Of a stretch of DNA of 24,560 nucleotides, positions 1 through 7,146 are shown piece by piece. The translations under genes were made by a program, and so were the position numbers. The stretch is taken from the NCBI GenBank assembly GCA_900552385.1, contig URZI01000019.1, forward strand, positions 1 through 24,560. The letters run 5' to 3'. The notes below the pieces were generated by a model that saw only the letters and a program-made list of their open reading frames with translations, did no database searches and was not told the DNA's origin. How positions within the stretch are numbered: the first letter of the stretch is position 1; each line of letters opens with the position of its first letter. Source of the DNA: an uncultured Collinsella sp. (GTDB taxonomy: Bacteria; Actinomycetota; Coriobacteriia; Coriobacteriales; Coriobacteriaceae).

Positions 1-16
1 GGTCATGCCGCCGAAG

Positions 17-90
17 TTGAAAGGCAGATTGCCGCTCTGGCGGGCTTGCAGCGTCGGCCGGTCCGCCGTTCGTCAGAACGGCGGAACCAA
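17..90. repeat. 74-bp dispersed hairpin repeat, copy 1
   Basis: This stretch matches 8517-8590 over exactly 74 bases with about 12 mismatches (roughly 84% identity), and the last 43 bases are nearly identical. It holds a perfect 9-bp stem, CCGCCGTTC (63-71) and GAACGGCGG (76-84), with a 4-base loop. The repeat ends 2 nt after the stop codon of the GntR gene at 93-812, so it forms a hairpin at the start of that gene's 3' untranslated region. There is no T-run after the stem on the transcribed strand, so it is not a textbook Rho-independent terminator. An mRNA-stabilising or REP-like role is inference. Confidence 0.75.
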
Positions 91-92
91 CC

Positions 93-812
93 CTACATCA
101 CCATAACGTAGCGCGATCCCACGTAGTACTGCTTACCCATCAGGACCGGCTCGCCATTGGGGCCCGTGAAGCCGGCACGCAGGTTGAGCAGCGGATTGTG
201 CGGAGCAATGCCCAGCTCGGCCGCCTGCTCGGTATTGGCACGAACGGCCTCGACCGTGCGGTAGCCAACCGAGACAATCGGCGTTCCGCCAACACGCTCG
301 ACCTCGGCAAAAATCGACTTGTCCTCAAGATCGGCCGTCAACAGCTCGCGGTAGGCATCAAACGGCACAAAGATGTTCTCCTCAAAGATGGGCTCGCCGT
401 CGGCCGTACGCACGCGCTTGATATGCAGCAGCAGCGCATCCTTCTGCAGGCCAAAGAACTCCATCTCGTTTTGGCGCGCCGGAACGATCTGGCGATCGAT
501 CACGTGCGCACCGGCCTTCATGCCGTTGCCGGCACACAGCGCGGTAAACGTCTGCAGCGTCGAGGCGTGAAACTGACGGTTGATGTGCGGCGTGGAGACA
601 AAGGTGCCACGGCCCTGCTGCTTAACCAGGTAGCCATCGGAGCACAGCTCCTCGACAGCGCGGCGCACCGTAATGCGGCTCACGTCGTACTGCTCGGCTA
701 GCTCAAGCTCGGACGGAATACGTTCCTTGGGTGCATAAACACCTTTCTCGATCGCATCCTTGATTTCGTCGTAAATCTGCTGGTAAAGCGGTGCATTTTT
801 GGGCGCAGGCAT
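93..812 (-). CDS. GntR-family (HutC/UTRA) transcriptional regulator
   Basis: A 239-residue ligand-responsive repressor or activator. Residues about 8-75 form a GntR winged helix-turn-helix (IPSELELAEQYDVSRITVRR, ending with GRGTFVST). Residues about 95-235 form a UTRA effector-binding domain of the HutC subfamily, which typically binds a sugar phosphate or amino-acid derivative. The length is normal for the family. The ATG at 812 is preceded by only a weak Shine-Dalgarno. The gene has its own upstream region with a GTATATAAC operator candidate at 852-860, placed between a possible -35 (ATGAAA) and -10 (TATTAG). The same motif lies upstream of the DMT transporter and the two deglycase/GntR promoters, with a variant upstream of the PTS operon, so it plausibly regulates itself and that locus. 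A paralogous UTRA regulator is at 9796-10518. The ligand is unknown; a 6-phosphorylated glycated amino acid is inferred from context. Confidence 0.9.
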   Translation of the reverse strand: MPAPKNAPLYQQIYDEIKDAIEKGVYAPKERIPSELELAEQYDVSRITVRRAVEELCSDGYLVKQQGRGTFVSTPHINRQFHASTLQTFTALCAGNGMKAGAHVIDRQIVPARQNEMEFFGLQKDALLLHIKRVRTADGEPIFEENIFVPFDAYRELLTADLEDKSIFAEVERVGGTPIVSVGYRTVEAVRANTEQAAELGIAPHNPLLNLRAGFTGPNGEPVLMGKQYYVGSRYVMVM

Positions 813-851
813 ATCTAATCACTCTTATCGAAATATCGAAATAACTAATAC

Positions 852-860
852 GTATATAAC
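852..860 (+). promoter_or_regulatory. Candidate GntR operator upstream of the 93-812 regulator
   Basis: GTATATAAC fits the GT-N5-AC operator pattern of GntR-family proteins. The identical 9-mer occurs on the minus strand at 8280-8288 before the DMT transporter. Here it sits in the spacer of a possible promoter read on the minus strand (ATGAAA, 16 bp, TATTAG). Binding is inferred from pattern only. Confidence 0.45.
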
Positions 861-903
861 GTCTAGTTTCATATTACCTCATAATGATAAAACGATACAC
901 CCT

Positions 904-939
904 CCCTACCAAAAAGCGACAGCTTCATTTTGGTAGGTT
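904..939. repeat. REP-like imperfect palindrome, copy 1
   Basis: This is a short palindrome with arms CCTACCAAAA and TTTTGGTAGG around a centre containing GCGACAGCTTC. On the minus strand it matches the elements at 3040-3074 (minus) and 10516-10551 (plus). The shared core reads AACCTACCAAAAT, a variable base, then a CTGTCCCT-like centre, then TTGG. It lies between the YitT and GntR genes and overlaps no gene. Confidence 0.7.
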
Positions 940-949
940 TTATCTGGGC

Positions 950-994
950 AAACGAGAGCCTCTCGAAAGCAACGGGGCTTTCGAGAGGCTCGTT
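950..994. repeat. Strong hairpin between YitT and GntR genes
   Basis: The arms GAGCCTCTCGAAAGC and GCTTTCGAGAGGCTC are perfectly complementary over 15 bp and separated by a short A/C/G loop. The hairpin lies about 40 nt downstream of the YitT stop codon. It may act as a terminator or 3' protective structure for that minus-strand gene, although no clear T-run follows. It adjoins REP-like copy 1, so the two together may form one composite intergenic element. Confidence 0.6.
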
Positions 995-1031
995 CGGATG
1001 GGTTGCGCAGGACCGGCAAAATGCCAATACC

Positions 1032-2039
1032 CTACTTGCCGTCGTCCTGCTGCAGGCTGTCCTGTTCGCTGAGGCGCGCCTGCCTGCTGGCCATGCGTGC
1101 GGGCTTGTCGGGATCGGGAACGGCCGTGGGCATGGGCTCGTCGACATGACCACCCCACCAGCCGCCCACAAAGTTGAGCGTGTGGAACACATTGATCACG
1201 GCGCCGGAATCAACGTCGCACACCAGCTTGATAATGTCCTGACTCTCGTAGGTCGAGACAACGGTGTTCAGCAGGTACATCTTTTCGCGGCTATATCCGC
1301 CGACGACCTCGGCGCAGCTAATGCCGTGCTGAAAATGGTTTACGTAGGCAGTCATGACCTCGTCTGCCTTACGCGTCGTGATCTGCAGCGTCACGCGATC
1401 GTAACGACGATAGAAACTGTCGATGGTCTTGGTCGAAATAAACTGGAACACGATGGAATACGCCGCCTTGTCCCAGCCAAACATAAAGCCAAAAATCGCC
1501 AGGATAAAGCAGTTGAAACCAAAGATGACGCCCCAGATGGTCTTGCCCGTGTGGTTGGAAACCCACAGCGCGATAAAGTCGGTGCCGCCGGTGGATGCGC
1601 CGGATTTAAGTGCGATGGCAGCGCCCAGACCCGAGACCACGCCGCCAAAAATGATGAGCATGATCTTGTCGCCCAAAAATGGAGCGAAGTGAAAGACGTT
1701 GAGGAACAGCGACGAGAGCACGACCTGCATCATCGAGAAGATGACGAAGCGCTTGCTGATGCCGCTCCAGCATAGGAGCGCCACGGGGATGTTGAGCGCG
1801 AGCATACCGAGCGAAATATCGATGTGAACGCCGCCCAGCGAGGTAACGCGATCGAGCAGGACCGCAACGCCGGTAAGACCGCTCGGAAGCAGGTCGGCGG
1901 GCTGAATGAACGCCTGGATCAGGAATGTCTGGAGAACGGCGGAAATCGTGACCGCCACGGCAGTAATGGCGCGGCGGACGATGGTAAGGCGGCCGAGCAC
2001 GAGCACGCGGTCCGTGAGCTGATCGATGGCGTTCGCCAC
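1032..2039 (-). CDS. YitT family membrane protein (DUF161 with C-terminal DUF2179)
   Basis: A 335-residue integral membrane protein. The N-terminal two thirds has five or six hydrophobic segments with the Gly-rich pattern of YitT proteins (for example GLTGVAVLLDRV and SGLGAAIALKSGASTGGTDF). The C-terminal about 90 residues (RVTLQITTRKADEV...LVCDVDSGAVINVF) is the soluble DUF2179/ACT-like domain. Family function is not firmly established; transport or small-molecule sensing has been suggested. I chose the GTG at 2039 because AAAGGAG lies 5 nt upstream; a TTG 21 nt earlier has no ribosome site. The C-terminal tail (about 45 residues, charged, Gln/Arg-rich) runs beyond the domain. It has no clear link to the PTS locus to its right. 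Confidence 0.88.
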   Translation of the reverse strand: MANAIDQLTDRVLVLGRLTIVRRAITAVAVTISAVLQTFLIQAFIQPADLLPSGLTGVAVLLDRVTSLGGVHIDISLGMLALNIPVALLCWSGISKRFVIFSMMQVVLSSLFLNVFHFAPFLGDKIMLIIFGGVVSGLGAAIALKSGASTGGTDFIALWVSNHTGKTIWGVIFGFNCFILAIFGFMFGWDKAAYSIVFQFISTKTIDSFYRRYDRVTLQITTRKADEVMTAYVNHFQHGISCAEVVGGYSREKMYLLNTVVSTYESQDIIKLVCDVDSGAVINVFHTLNFVGGWWGGHVDEPMPTAVPDPDKPARMASRQARLSEQDSLQQDDGK

Positions 2040-2175
2040 GCGGGCTCCTTTCGAAGGCAAATCTGGTTGTGAGGCATGTCGGCGATTGTAGCACGGAGCA
2101 TGCGGGGGCGCTTCAATTCACCCTCCCTCGACAACCAAAGCGGGACCAGCAACCCCACGACCAAAGGCCCAAATA

Positions 2176-2296
2176 ACAAGTGAGTAGACTTTACGCGACC
2201 TGCAGAGCACACCCAAAACCGCCACCCCTGTGACCTGCGGTTTTACTAGAGCAGATGCGCTTTGTGCTCGTCTTGCACCAAAAAGTCTACTCACTT
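2176..2296. repeat. 119-bp nested palindromic element (MITE-like)
   Basis: Perfect 15-bp terminal inverted repeats, AAGTGAGTAGACTTT (2178-2192) and AAAGTCTACTCACTT (2282-2296), enclose two further nested arm pairs: GAGCACA/TGTGCTC (2205-2211, 2263-2269) and AAAACCGC/GCGGTTTT (2215-2222, 2237-2244). The whole can fold as one branched or long hairpin. It contains no ORF. The left end (2176-2197) is repeated with 3 mismatches in 22 at 3156-3177 on the opposite strand. Together with 2061-2175, which shows no gene, it makes up most of the non-coding stretch 2040-2393. No target-site duplication is evident. A non-autonomous mobile element or a structured RNA are both possible. Confidence 0.65.
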
Positions 2297-2342
2297 AGTC
2301 CGAATCGAAGCCAAACGGATCCAAATAGATGACAAATTAAGC

Positions 2343-2390
2343 CAATCCGCAGCAAAAGACGCGTGAATCAGTGCTTCTCGCGGCGGATTG
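2343..2390 (-). terminator. Hairpin after the HAD gene (weak terminator)
   Basis: CAATCCGC (2343-2350) pairs with GCGGATTG (2383-2390), with inner CGCG/CGCG pairing. It starts about 4 nt after the stop codon of the HAD gene. On the transcribed minus strand it is followed by CTTAATTTG, a poor T-run, so termination is uncertain. Confidence 0.4.
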
Positions 2391-2393
2391 ACA

Positions 2394-3023
2394 CTACAAA
2401 GCGGCCAAAATGTCGGTCAGATTATCGATAACGGCATCGGCTCGCGATTGATCGAGGTTGACACCCTCGTGCGGACGCAGCGCCAGGACGCGGGCGCCGG
2501 AGCGCTTGCCAGCCTCGATGCCCAAAGGCGAGTCCTCGATAACCAGGCACTCGGCAGGCTCCACCCCCAGCGCCTCCATGGCACGCAGGTAGATCTCGGG
2601 GTCGGGCTTAAACGCACTGCACTCGTGACCGCTGATGGTGTAGTCCAGCACGTCGGCGATACCGGCAATCTCCACCAGCTCGTCGATCAACTCGCGATAG
2701 GACGAACTCGCGATGGCACACTTCACGCCACGCTCATGCAGCTCACGCATCACCGGCTCCGTCTGCTCGTTGAGCAGCTCGGCATACGGAACGGGGTGGT
2801 CCGGGCTGTAGACCTGCTTGTACTCCACGCGTAGGCGCTCGCGCAACTCAACATCGTCGGGCACCAGCGCCTCCCAAATGGCCGGCTCGTTAGACCCCGA
2901 AAGATCGGGAATCTCGTCAAAGTGGAACCCCTTCTCTTCCATAAACGCCACGCGGCGGCGGTTGTAGAACCACTCGGTATCGACCAGCACGCCGTCCATG
3001 TCAAACAGCACTGCCTTAATCAT
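2394..3023 (-). CDS. HAD-superfamily hydrolase (beta-phosphoglucomutase/phosphatase-like, subfamily IA)
   Basis: A 209-residue cytosolic phosphatase or phosphomutase. Motif I is DMDGVLVDT with nucleophile Asp8 and acid/base Asp10. Motif II is the Ser run at 106-108 (AIASSSYREL). Motif III is Lys139 (FKPDPEIY). Motif IV is IEDSPLGIEAG with Glu163-Asp164. An alpha-helical cap lies at about 15-85, as in PGMB-like enzymes. The reading frame is open further upstream, but those codons only translate the REP-like palindrome at 3040-3074. I set the start at the ATG at 3023, which has GGGAGGAG six bases upstream. The gene lies 156 bp downstream of the SIS deglycase, beyond a terminator, so it is probably a separate unit. 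The substrate is unknown; a sugar phosphate is likely. Confidence 0.88.
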   Translation of the reverse strand: MIKAVLFDMDGVLVDTEWFYNRRRVAFMEEKGFHFDEIPDLSGSNEPAIWEALVPDDVELRERLRVEYKQVYSPDHPVPYAELLNEQTEPVMRELHERGVKCAIASSSYRELIDELVEIAGIADVLDYTISGHECSAFKPDPEIYLRAMEALGVEPAECLVIEDSPLGIEAGKRSGARVLALRPHEGVNLDQSRADAVIDNLTDILAAL

Positions 3024-3039
3024 ACGCATCTCCTCCCAC

Positions 3040-3074
3040 CCGCCAAAAAGGGACAGGTTTATTTTGGTAGGTTT
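3040..3074. repeat. REP-like imperfect palindrome, copy 2
   Basis: On the minus strand this reads AACCTACCAAAATAAACC followed by TGTCCCTTTTTGGCGG, an imperfect palindrome with 8-10 bp arms. It is the best match to the consensus of copies 1 (904-939) and 3 (10516-10551). It sits directly upstream of the ribosome site of the HAD gene and so lies in that gene's 5' leader or promoter. Confidence 0.75.
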
Positions 3075-3114
3075 TATCTGGGGTTTTATGACGCGACAGA
3101 CACGCCCCCAAAGC

Positions 3115-3145
3115 AAAAAGGGGACGGGGCGCAAACCCCATCCCC
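3115..3145 (-). terminator. Rho-independent terminator of the PTS/deglycase operon
   Basis: On the minus strand, GGGGATGGGG pairs with CCCCGTCCCC around a TTTGCG loop (one mismatch in 10 bp) and is followed by TTTTTG. It lies 35 nt after the stop codon of the SIS gene at 3180-4163 and closes the PTS-deglycase operon. Confidence 0.8.
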
Positions 3146-3155
3146 TCTCAATCAA

Positions 3156-3177
3156 CCCGTAAGGTCTACTTACTTGT
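3156..3177. repeat. Orphan half copy of the 119-bp palindromic element
   Basis: The reverse complement of this stretch matches 2176-2197 at 19 of 22 bases (core AGTAGAC flanked by ACAAGT and TTACG). There is no partner arm nearby. It begins 2 nt after the stop codon of the SIS gene and precedes that gene's terminator. Confidence 0.5.
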
Positions 3178-3179
3178 GA

Positions 3180-4163
3180 TTAGTAGGAAAGCTTCCACAT
3201 GTAGCGACGCATGGTCAGCGGGTGCTGACGGGCCTCGGCGATCTGGTTGCCGTACTCGCGCATAACGGCGAGGTGCAGCAGCGGGTTGAAGTAGGTGACG
3301 ACGCTCGCGGGCACGGCGTCGGCCAGGCCGTAGTCCTTGGAGTCGATCAGAGCGACCTTGGCGCCCATGCGCTCAAGGAAGGTGAGGGCGCGGGCGTCCA
3401 TCGGACGGGTGGCGCCATCGGACATGAAGAAGACGTAGGGCTTACCCTCGGTGGAAACCTCGAACGGGCCGTGGAAGTACTCGCCGGTGTTGTAGGCGGC
3501 GGCGTCGATCCACTGCATCTCGGTGAACAGGAAGGCGGCGTGAGAATAAGCCATCTTCTCGGAGGCACCGGAAGCCATGAAGTAGATCATCTTGTCGTCC
3601 TTGAAGTCCTCGGCGAACTTCTTGGCGAGCTTCTTGCAGTGCTGAGCGGCGTTCTCGCAGAGATCGAAGACGTTGGTGAGGCCGGTGATCATGTCCTCGT
3701 AGTGGTCATAGCCCTCGGTCTGCTGAAGGATCTCGACAGCAAGAGCGATGGCGTAGCCGGGCTTCTCGCACTTGGCAGCGTAGTTGGCGTGGAAGCCGTG
3801 AACGATGACATGGTCGGCGTCGACGGTCAGAGCGGAGCCAGCCTTGTTGGTGAGGGAGACGACCGGGCAGTTGTGCTTCTTGGCGGTCTTGTTGGCCTCG
3901 ACGGTCTCGGGCGTGGAGCCACCGAGGGAGCAGGTGATCACGAAGGTGTGCTCGTTGACCCAGGAAGGCGTGTCGTAGTTGAACTCGTTAGCGGTGAAGA
4001 TCTGAACGTTCAGCTTGTCCGTGTTGTTGGCCAGGAAGTACTTGGCGGGGTAAAGGTCGGACATGGAGGCACCGCAGCCGACGAAGGCGACGCTGTGGAT
4101 CTCGTGGTTGGACAGGACGTCAGCGACGATCTGCTTAGGGAGGTTAAGGTCGATCTCGTACAT
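3180..4163 (-). CDS. SIS-domain sugar-phosphate deglycase (FrlB/FraB/GfrE-F type)
   Basis: A 327-residue cytosolic enzyme with two SIS domains (about 20-160 and 175-320). Family members split 6-phosphorylated Amadori or glycosylamine products into glucose 6-phosphate and a free amino acid. Visible signatures are the N-terminal phosphosugar loop VGCGASMSD, a second Ser-rich loop CSLGGSTPETV, and the pair Glu215 (LFTEMQW) and His231 (GEYFHGPFEV). These residues lie 16 apart, matching the catalytic Glu214/His230 of Salmonella FraB. The C-terminus RRYMWKLSY resembles the RRY...Y end of E. coli FrlB. The start is the ATG at 4163, with AAAGGA upstream. It is the last gene of the PTS operon, separated from IID by 199 bp that contain two palindromes. 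The exact substrate (fructoselysine, glucoselysine, another glycated amine) cannot be read from sequence; a GlmS-like or AgaS-like isomerase is less likely. Confidence 0.85.
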   Translation of the reverse strand: MYEIDLNLPKQIVADVLSNHEIHSVAFVGCGASMSDLYPAKYFLANNTDKLNVQIFTANEFNYDTPSWVNEHTFVITCSLGGSTPETVEANKTAKKHNCPVVSLTNKAGSALTVDADHVIVHGFHANYAAKCEKPGYAIALAVEILQQTEGYDHYEDMITGLTNVFDLCENAAQHCKKLAKKFAEDFKDDKMIYFMASGASEKMAYSHAAFLFTEMQWIDAAAYNTGEYFHGPFEVSTEGKPYVFFMSDGATRPMDARALTFLERMGAKVALIDSKDYGLADAVPASVVTYFNPLLHLAVMREYGNQIAEARQHPLTMRRYMWKLSY

Positions 4164-4254
4164 CTGACACATTCCTTTCATTTTTTGCGGCGCCACATTG
4201 CCGGGCGCTCGCAGGGTTACCGTGGTTTGGACCGAGTCGCCGGCCCATTGAGGA

Positions 4255-4283
4255 TGCGACAAAGGGACTGTCCCATTGTCGCA
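4255..4283. repeat. Palindrome in the IID-deglycase intergenic gap
   Basis: TGCGACAA and TTGTCGCA form perfect 8-bp arms around AGGGACTGTCCCA, itself nearly palindromic, so 29 bases fold almost end to end. It lies within the operon between IID and the SIS gene. It resembles the GGGAC-centred palindromes elsewhere in this window but is not the same element as the AACCTACCAAAA family. Confidence 0.6.
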
Positions 4284-4297
4284 TTTTGGGGATGGAA

Positions 4298-4328
4298 GCC
4301 TGCCTGGGGTATGGGATGCCAGGCAGGC
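4298..4328 (-). terminator. Intra-operon GC-rich hairpin after IID
   Basis: GCCTGCCTGG (4298-4307) and CCAGGCAGGC (4319-4328) form a perfect 10-bp stem with an 11-base loop, 34 nt after the IID stop codon. No T-run follows on the minus strand, so it is more likely a partial attenuator or an mRNA 3'-end stabiliser than a full terminator. It could set different expression levels for the PTS genes and the downstream deglycase. Confidence 0.5.
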
Positions 4329-4362
4329 CCCCGGGGGAAAGCGGTTAGGCGCTTAGTCGCGA

Positions 4363-5196
4363 CTAGGCCAGGATGCCGACCGCGGAGAGGGCGATGCCGC
4401 CCACAATGGCGATCACGAGAAGCCAACCGGTGTTGACGTTCTTCTTGATGAGCCAGTACATAAGGCCGGTGAGGCCGAGGGAGATCATCTGGGGCATCAT
4501 GCCGTCCAGGATGTCCTGGATCACGACGGTGCCGTCAGCGAACTGCAGCGGGGTGGTGGCGCCGATCAGCGTAGCGATCATGCCGCCCACGGACATAAGA
4601 CCCACGATGCCGCAGACATACATGAGCTTCTCCATGAGGTCGCCGCCCTGAAGCTTGCTCAGGTACTCGTGGCCGCCCTGATAGCCCATCTTGGCTGCGA
4701 ACCAAGTGATCAGCACAGAGGGGACGATGGAGATGAGCATGGCCAGGATCGGGCCCATGATGGAGCCCTGCTGAGCCAGCTGAACGCCCAGGCCAAAGGC
4801 GATAACGCGGATGGTGCCCTGGAAGAAGGAGTCACCGATGCCGGAAAGCGGACCCATGAGGGAGGTCTTGACCGCGTTGATCGAATCGGGATCGAAGTTC
4901 TCGGGATCCTTGGCGTACTCCTCCTCCATGGAGGCGGCGAGGCCCAGGATGAAAGCGCTCGTCTGCGGGGTGCAGTTGTAGAACGCCATGTGACGGTGGT
5001 AAGCCTCTTTCTTAGCAGCGAGCTGCTTGGGGTCGGACTCATCCGGATAGAGGCGATCGAGCGTGGGAACCATGCCGTAGAGGAAGCCCATGTTCATCTG
5101 ACGCTCGTAGTTCCAAGAGGCCTGGATGGCCCAGGAGCGCCAGAAGAACTGGCTGACCTTCTTGTTCAGGGACACGTCCTTGGTTGCGGTTGCCAT
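4363..5196 (-). CDS. PTS mannose-family transporter subunit IID
   Basis: A 277-residue membrane subunit of the sugar-phosphorylating permease. The N-terminal half carries the typical IID features: FFWRSWAIQASWNYERQMNM at about 14-33 and the MGPLSGIGDSFFQGT signature near 120-135. Hydrophobic segments follow at roughly 135-185 and 205-275. With IIC it forms the channel that imports and hands the substrate to IIB. The start is the ATG at 5196, where AAGGAGG lies 8 nt upstream; an in-frame upstream extension overlaps the end of IIC and is not needed. It begins 13 bp after IIC, so they are cotranscribed and probably translationally coupled. Family-level assignment is secure; substrate specificity is inferred from the paired deglycases. 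Confidence 0.95.
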   Translation of the reverse strand: MATATKDVSLNKKVSQFFWRSWAIQASWNYERQMNMGFLYGMVPTLDRLYPDESDPKQLAAKKEAYHRHMAFYNCTPQTSAFILGLAASMEEEYAKDPENFDPDSINAVKTSLMGPLSGIGDSFFQGTIRVIAFGLGVQLAQQGSIMGPILAMLISIVPSVLITWFAAKMGYQGGHEYLSKLQGGDLMEKLMYVCGIVGLMSVGGMIATLIGATTPLQFADGTVVIQDILDGMMPQMISLGLTGLMYWLIKKNVNTGWLLVIAIVGGIALSAVGILA

Positions 5197-5209
5197 AGTG
5201 TGTTCCTCC

Positions 5210-6004
5210 TTAGTCTTCGTCGTCTTCGAGCGGATCGTAGTCGGAATCGACACCGGCGGCTGCATGGGAACCGTTGAACTTGAAGCCCATGAAGACGACA
5301 GCCAGGCACACACCGATCAGAGCGACCGCGATGACGGACAGGTTGAGGTAAGCGGCGAGCAGGAAACCGATGAACAGGAACGGAGTCATACCCTTCTTGA
5401 TCATCATGGTGAGCAGCAGGGCCAAGCCGTAGGCGGTCATGATCTTGGTCGAAACGTTAAGACCAGTGGACAGCCACTCGGGAACCATGTTGACGATGGC
5501 CTGAACCAGGTCGGTGCCAACAAAGACGGCGAGGAAGATCGGCAGGAAGTACATGACGGCGTACAGACCGGAGCCGGCGCAGATGTGCATACGGTAGGCG
5601 GTCTTGAACTTTCCGTTATCGATCGCGCTATCTGCCACATGGGTGAGGGCGGCGATGATGGAACGGAACACGATGCCGAGGAGCTGACCCAGGACGGCGA
5701 CCGGGATGGCGATCGTCATGGCGGTCTCGGCGGAAGCATCGGTCAGGCACGCAAAGGCAGCGGCCACGATGCCGCCCAGGACCATATCGGGCGGAACGGC
5801 GGCGCCGACCTGCACCAGGCCCATGGACACGAGCTCGACGGCGGCACCGACGGCAAGGCCGGTGGGCACATCGCCCAGCAGCAGACCGACGAGCGTAGCG
5901 CCAACGAGGGGCTGCTCGAAGTTAAGACGACCGAGCAGGCGGGAGTCCCACATGCAGAACACGCCGACGAGGCCGACGAGCACCGCACTGATGAACGTAT
6001 TCAT
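5210..6004 (-). CDS. PTS mannose/sorbose-family transporter subunit IIC
   Basis: A 264-residue membrane subunit with about seven to eight hydrophobic helices, starting with MNTFISAVLVGLVGVFCMWD. It includes the family signature region LLGDVPTGLAVGAAVELVSMGLVQVGAAVPPD (about 42-73) that lines the substrate site in ManY-type IIC proteins. The C-terminus is unusually acidic (GVDSDYDPLEDDED). The gene lies 36 bp after IIAB and 13 bp before IID, which gives the standard IIAB-IIC-IID order. The start ATG is preceded by AAAGGAGAAGGGT. Imported substrate would be phosphorylated at the sugar C6 during transport, which suits the downstream 6-phosphate deglycases. Confidence 0.95.
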   Translation of the reverse strand: MNTFISAVLVGLVGVFCMWDSRLLGRLNFEQPLVGATLVGLLLGDVPTGLAVGAAVELVSMGLVQVGAAVPPDMVLGGIVAAAFACLTDASAETAMTIAIPVAVLGQLLGIVFRSIIAALTHVADSAIDNGKFKTAYRMHICAGSGLYAVMYFLPIFLAVFVGTDLVQAIVNMVPEWLSTGLNVSTKIMTAYGLALLLTMMIKKGMTPFLFIGFLLAAYLNLSVIAVALIGVCLAVVFMGFKFNGSHAAAGVDSDYDPLEDDED

Positions 6005-6040
6005 ACCCTTCTCCTTTCAGTCAGGCAAAAGCCTGGTTGA

Positions 6041-6964
6041 TTACAGCTTGGCGTCGATGTCGACGCTCTGATACGTAGGGGTCTGCTGGACGTAGAGCTT
6101 AATGCCCATGTCGAGCAGCTGGTTGACGTCTGCCTTCTGGGTGGCGTCGAGGAAGACGGAGCTGTCCTTGCCGCCGACCTGATCAGCACCGTCGTGGTTG
6201 GCGGTGGCGCCCAGGTTGATGGCGTCGAGCTTGTAGCCCTGGCAGAACTGCAGCATCTCGGCAGTGTTGCCAAAGACGAACATGACGCGCTCGCCGAGGG
6301 TGTTGAGCTTGTCCATCTTGGCGAGGGCACGCTCGATGGTGAAGACGTTCAGGCGAACGCCCTGGGGCTTGGCCAGCTTAAGAGCGCCCTTCTTGATGTC
6401 ATCGTTGGCGGCAGCGTTGTCGACGACGATGATGCGCTCGGCCTGAACCTTGGTGGTCCAGGTAAAGACGACCTGGCCGTGCAGCAGACGGTAGTCAAGA
6501 CGTGCGAGGACGATCTTGGCGGGACCGGAGCTGTGACGGGGCGCCTTGGCCTTCTTGGCGGGAGCCGCGGCAGCCTCGACCGGTGCGTTGGGGTTGGTCA
6601 GGCCGGTGCGGGCCTCGTTGATGAGGGCCGCGAGCTCGGCGCCCTTGACGGGGACGGGGCTCATAGCGAGCGTCAGTGCCAGCGGAATGTTGAAACCGCT
6701 GACAACCGTGAACTTCGTGCCGTTCTTGGAAAGCTCGACCATGTTGTTGTTGACCGAGCTGCCGAGCATATCGGTCAGCACATAGACGGTGTCGTCCGTG
6801 TTGAACGTGGCGATCATGGCGTCCACCTTATTGGTGATGGGCTCCTTGTCGTCACGAGCAAGCGACACGACGTGGACGTTCGACACGTCGCCGAGAACCA
6901 TCTCGAGCGTGTCTTTGGCGCCTGCGGCCAGGCCGCCATGAGATGCGAGAATGATCTGATTCAT
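6041..6964 (-). CDS. PTS mannose-family IIA-IIB fusion phosphotransferase
   Basis: A 307-residue cytosolic two-domain protein. Residues 1-125 form an EIIA-Man domain with the phospho-accepting His9 in LASHGGLAAG. Residues about 126-147 are an Ala/Pro/Lys-rich linker. Residues 148-307 form the EIIB domain with the second phospho-His, His162, in RLDYRLLHGQVVFTW. Phosphate passes from HPr to His9, then His162, then the substrate bound to IIC/IID. A fused IIAB resembles E. coli ManX; the Salmonella gfr glucoselysine system has separate subunits. The ATG at 6964 has GGAGGAGG upstream. It is the first gene of the PTS-deglycase operon, with a TATAAT -10 at 6991-6996 and a GntR-type operator candidate immediately beside it. 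Confidence 0.95.
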   Translation of the reverse strand: MNQIILASHGGLAAGAKDTLEMVLGDVSNVHVVSLARDDKEPITNKVDAMIATFNTDDTVYVLTDMLGSSVNNNMVELSKNGTKFTVVSGFNIPLALTLAMSPVPVKGAELAALINEARTGLTNPNAPVEAAAAPAKKAKAPRHSSGPAKIVLARLDYRLLHGQVVFTWTTKVQAERIIVVDNAAANDDIKKGALKLAKPQGVRLNVFTIERALAKMDKLNTLGERVMFVFGNTAEMLQFCQGYKLDAINLGATANHDGADQVGGKDSSVFLDATQKADVNQLLDMGIKLYVQQTPTYQSVDIDAKL

Positions 6965-6990
6965 CTTGCCTCCTCCTTTTCGTTATGGTC

Positions 6991-7007
6991 ATTATAACGT
7001 CTTATAC
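6991..7007 (-). promoter_or_regulatory. PTS operon promoter -10 and candidate GntR operator
   Basis: A perfect TATAAT (minus strand, 6996 to 6991) lies 26 nt upstream of the IIAB start. Immediately upstream, GTATAAGAC (7007 to 6999) is a two-mismatch variant of the GTATnTAAC motif found at four other sites in the locus, and keeps the GT-N5-AC form. A 6-bp inverted repeat, CGTTAT/ATAACG (6981-6999), also spans the -10. No good -35 is visible, which suggests an activated or weak promoter. Confidence 0.5.
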
Positions 7008-7146
7008 GTTGCGGATATTGCTAATTAGTATAAAGACCGTTCGCGGGTGAAAATCGACCGTTGACGGGTTTAACGTACTTGAAACGTTGGGGCTGGGTAG
7101 GCCGGCGCTGGCTGGATAACCCCAGATCAGACGCCTTGCCAATCCC

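Noticed and set aside
3024..3155. N-terminal extension of the HAD protein
   Set aside because: The extra codons translate the REP-like palindrome and the next gene's terminator; a good ribosome site supports the start at 3023.
3222..4436. Plus-strand open frame of about 400 codons opposite the SIS deglycase
   Set aside because: A Val/Gly/Leu-rich antisense shadow; the minus strand has conserved catalytic residues.
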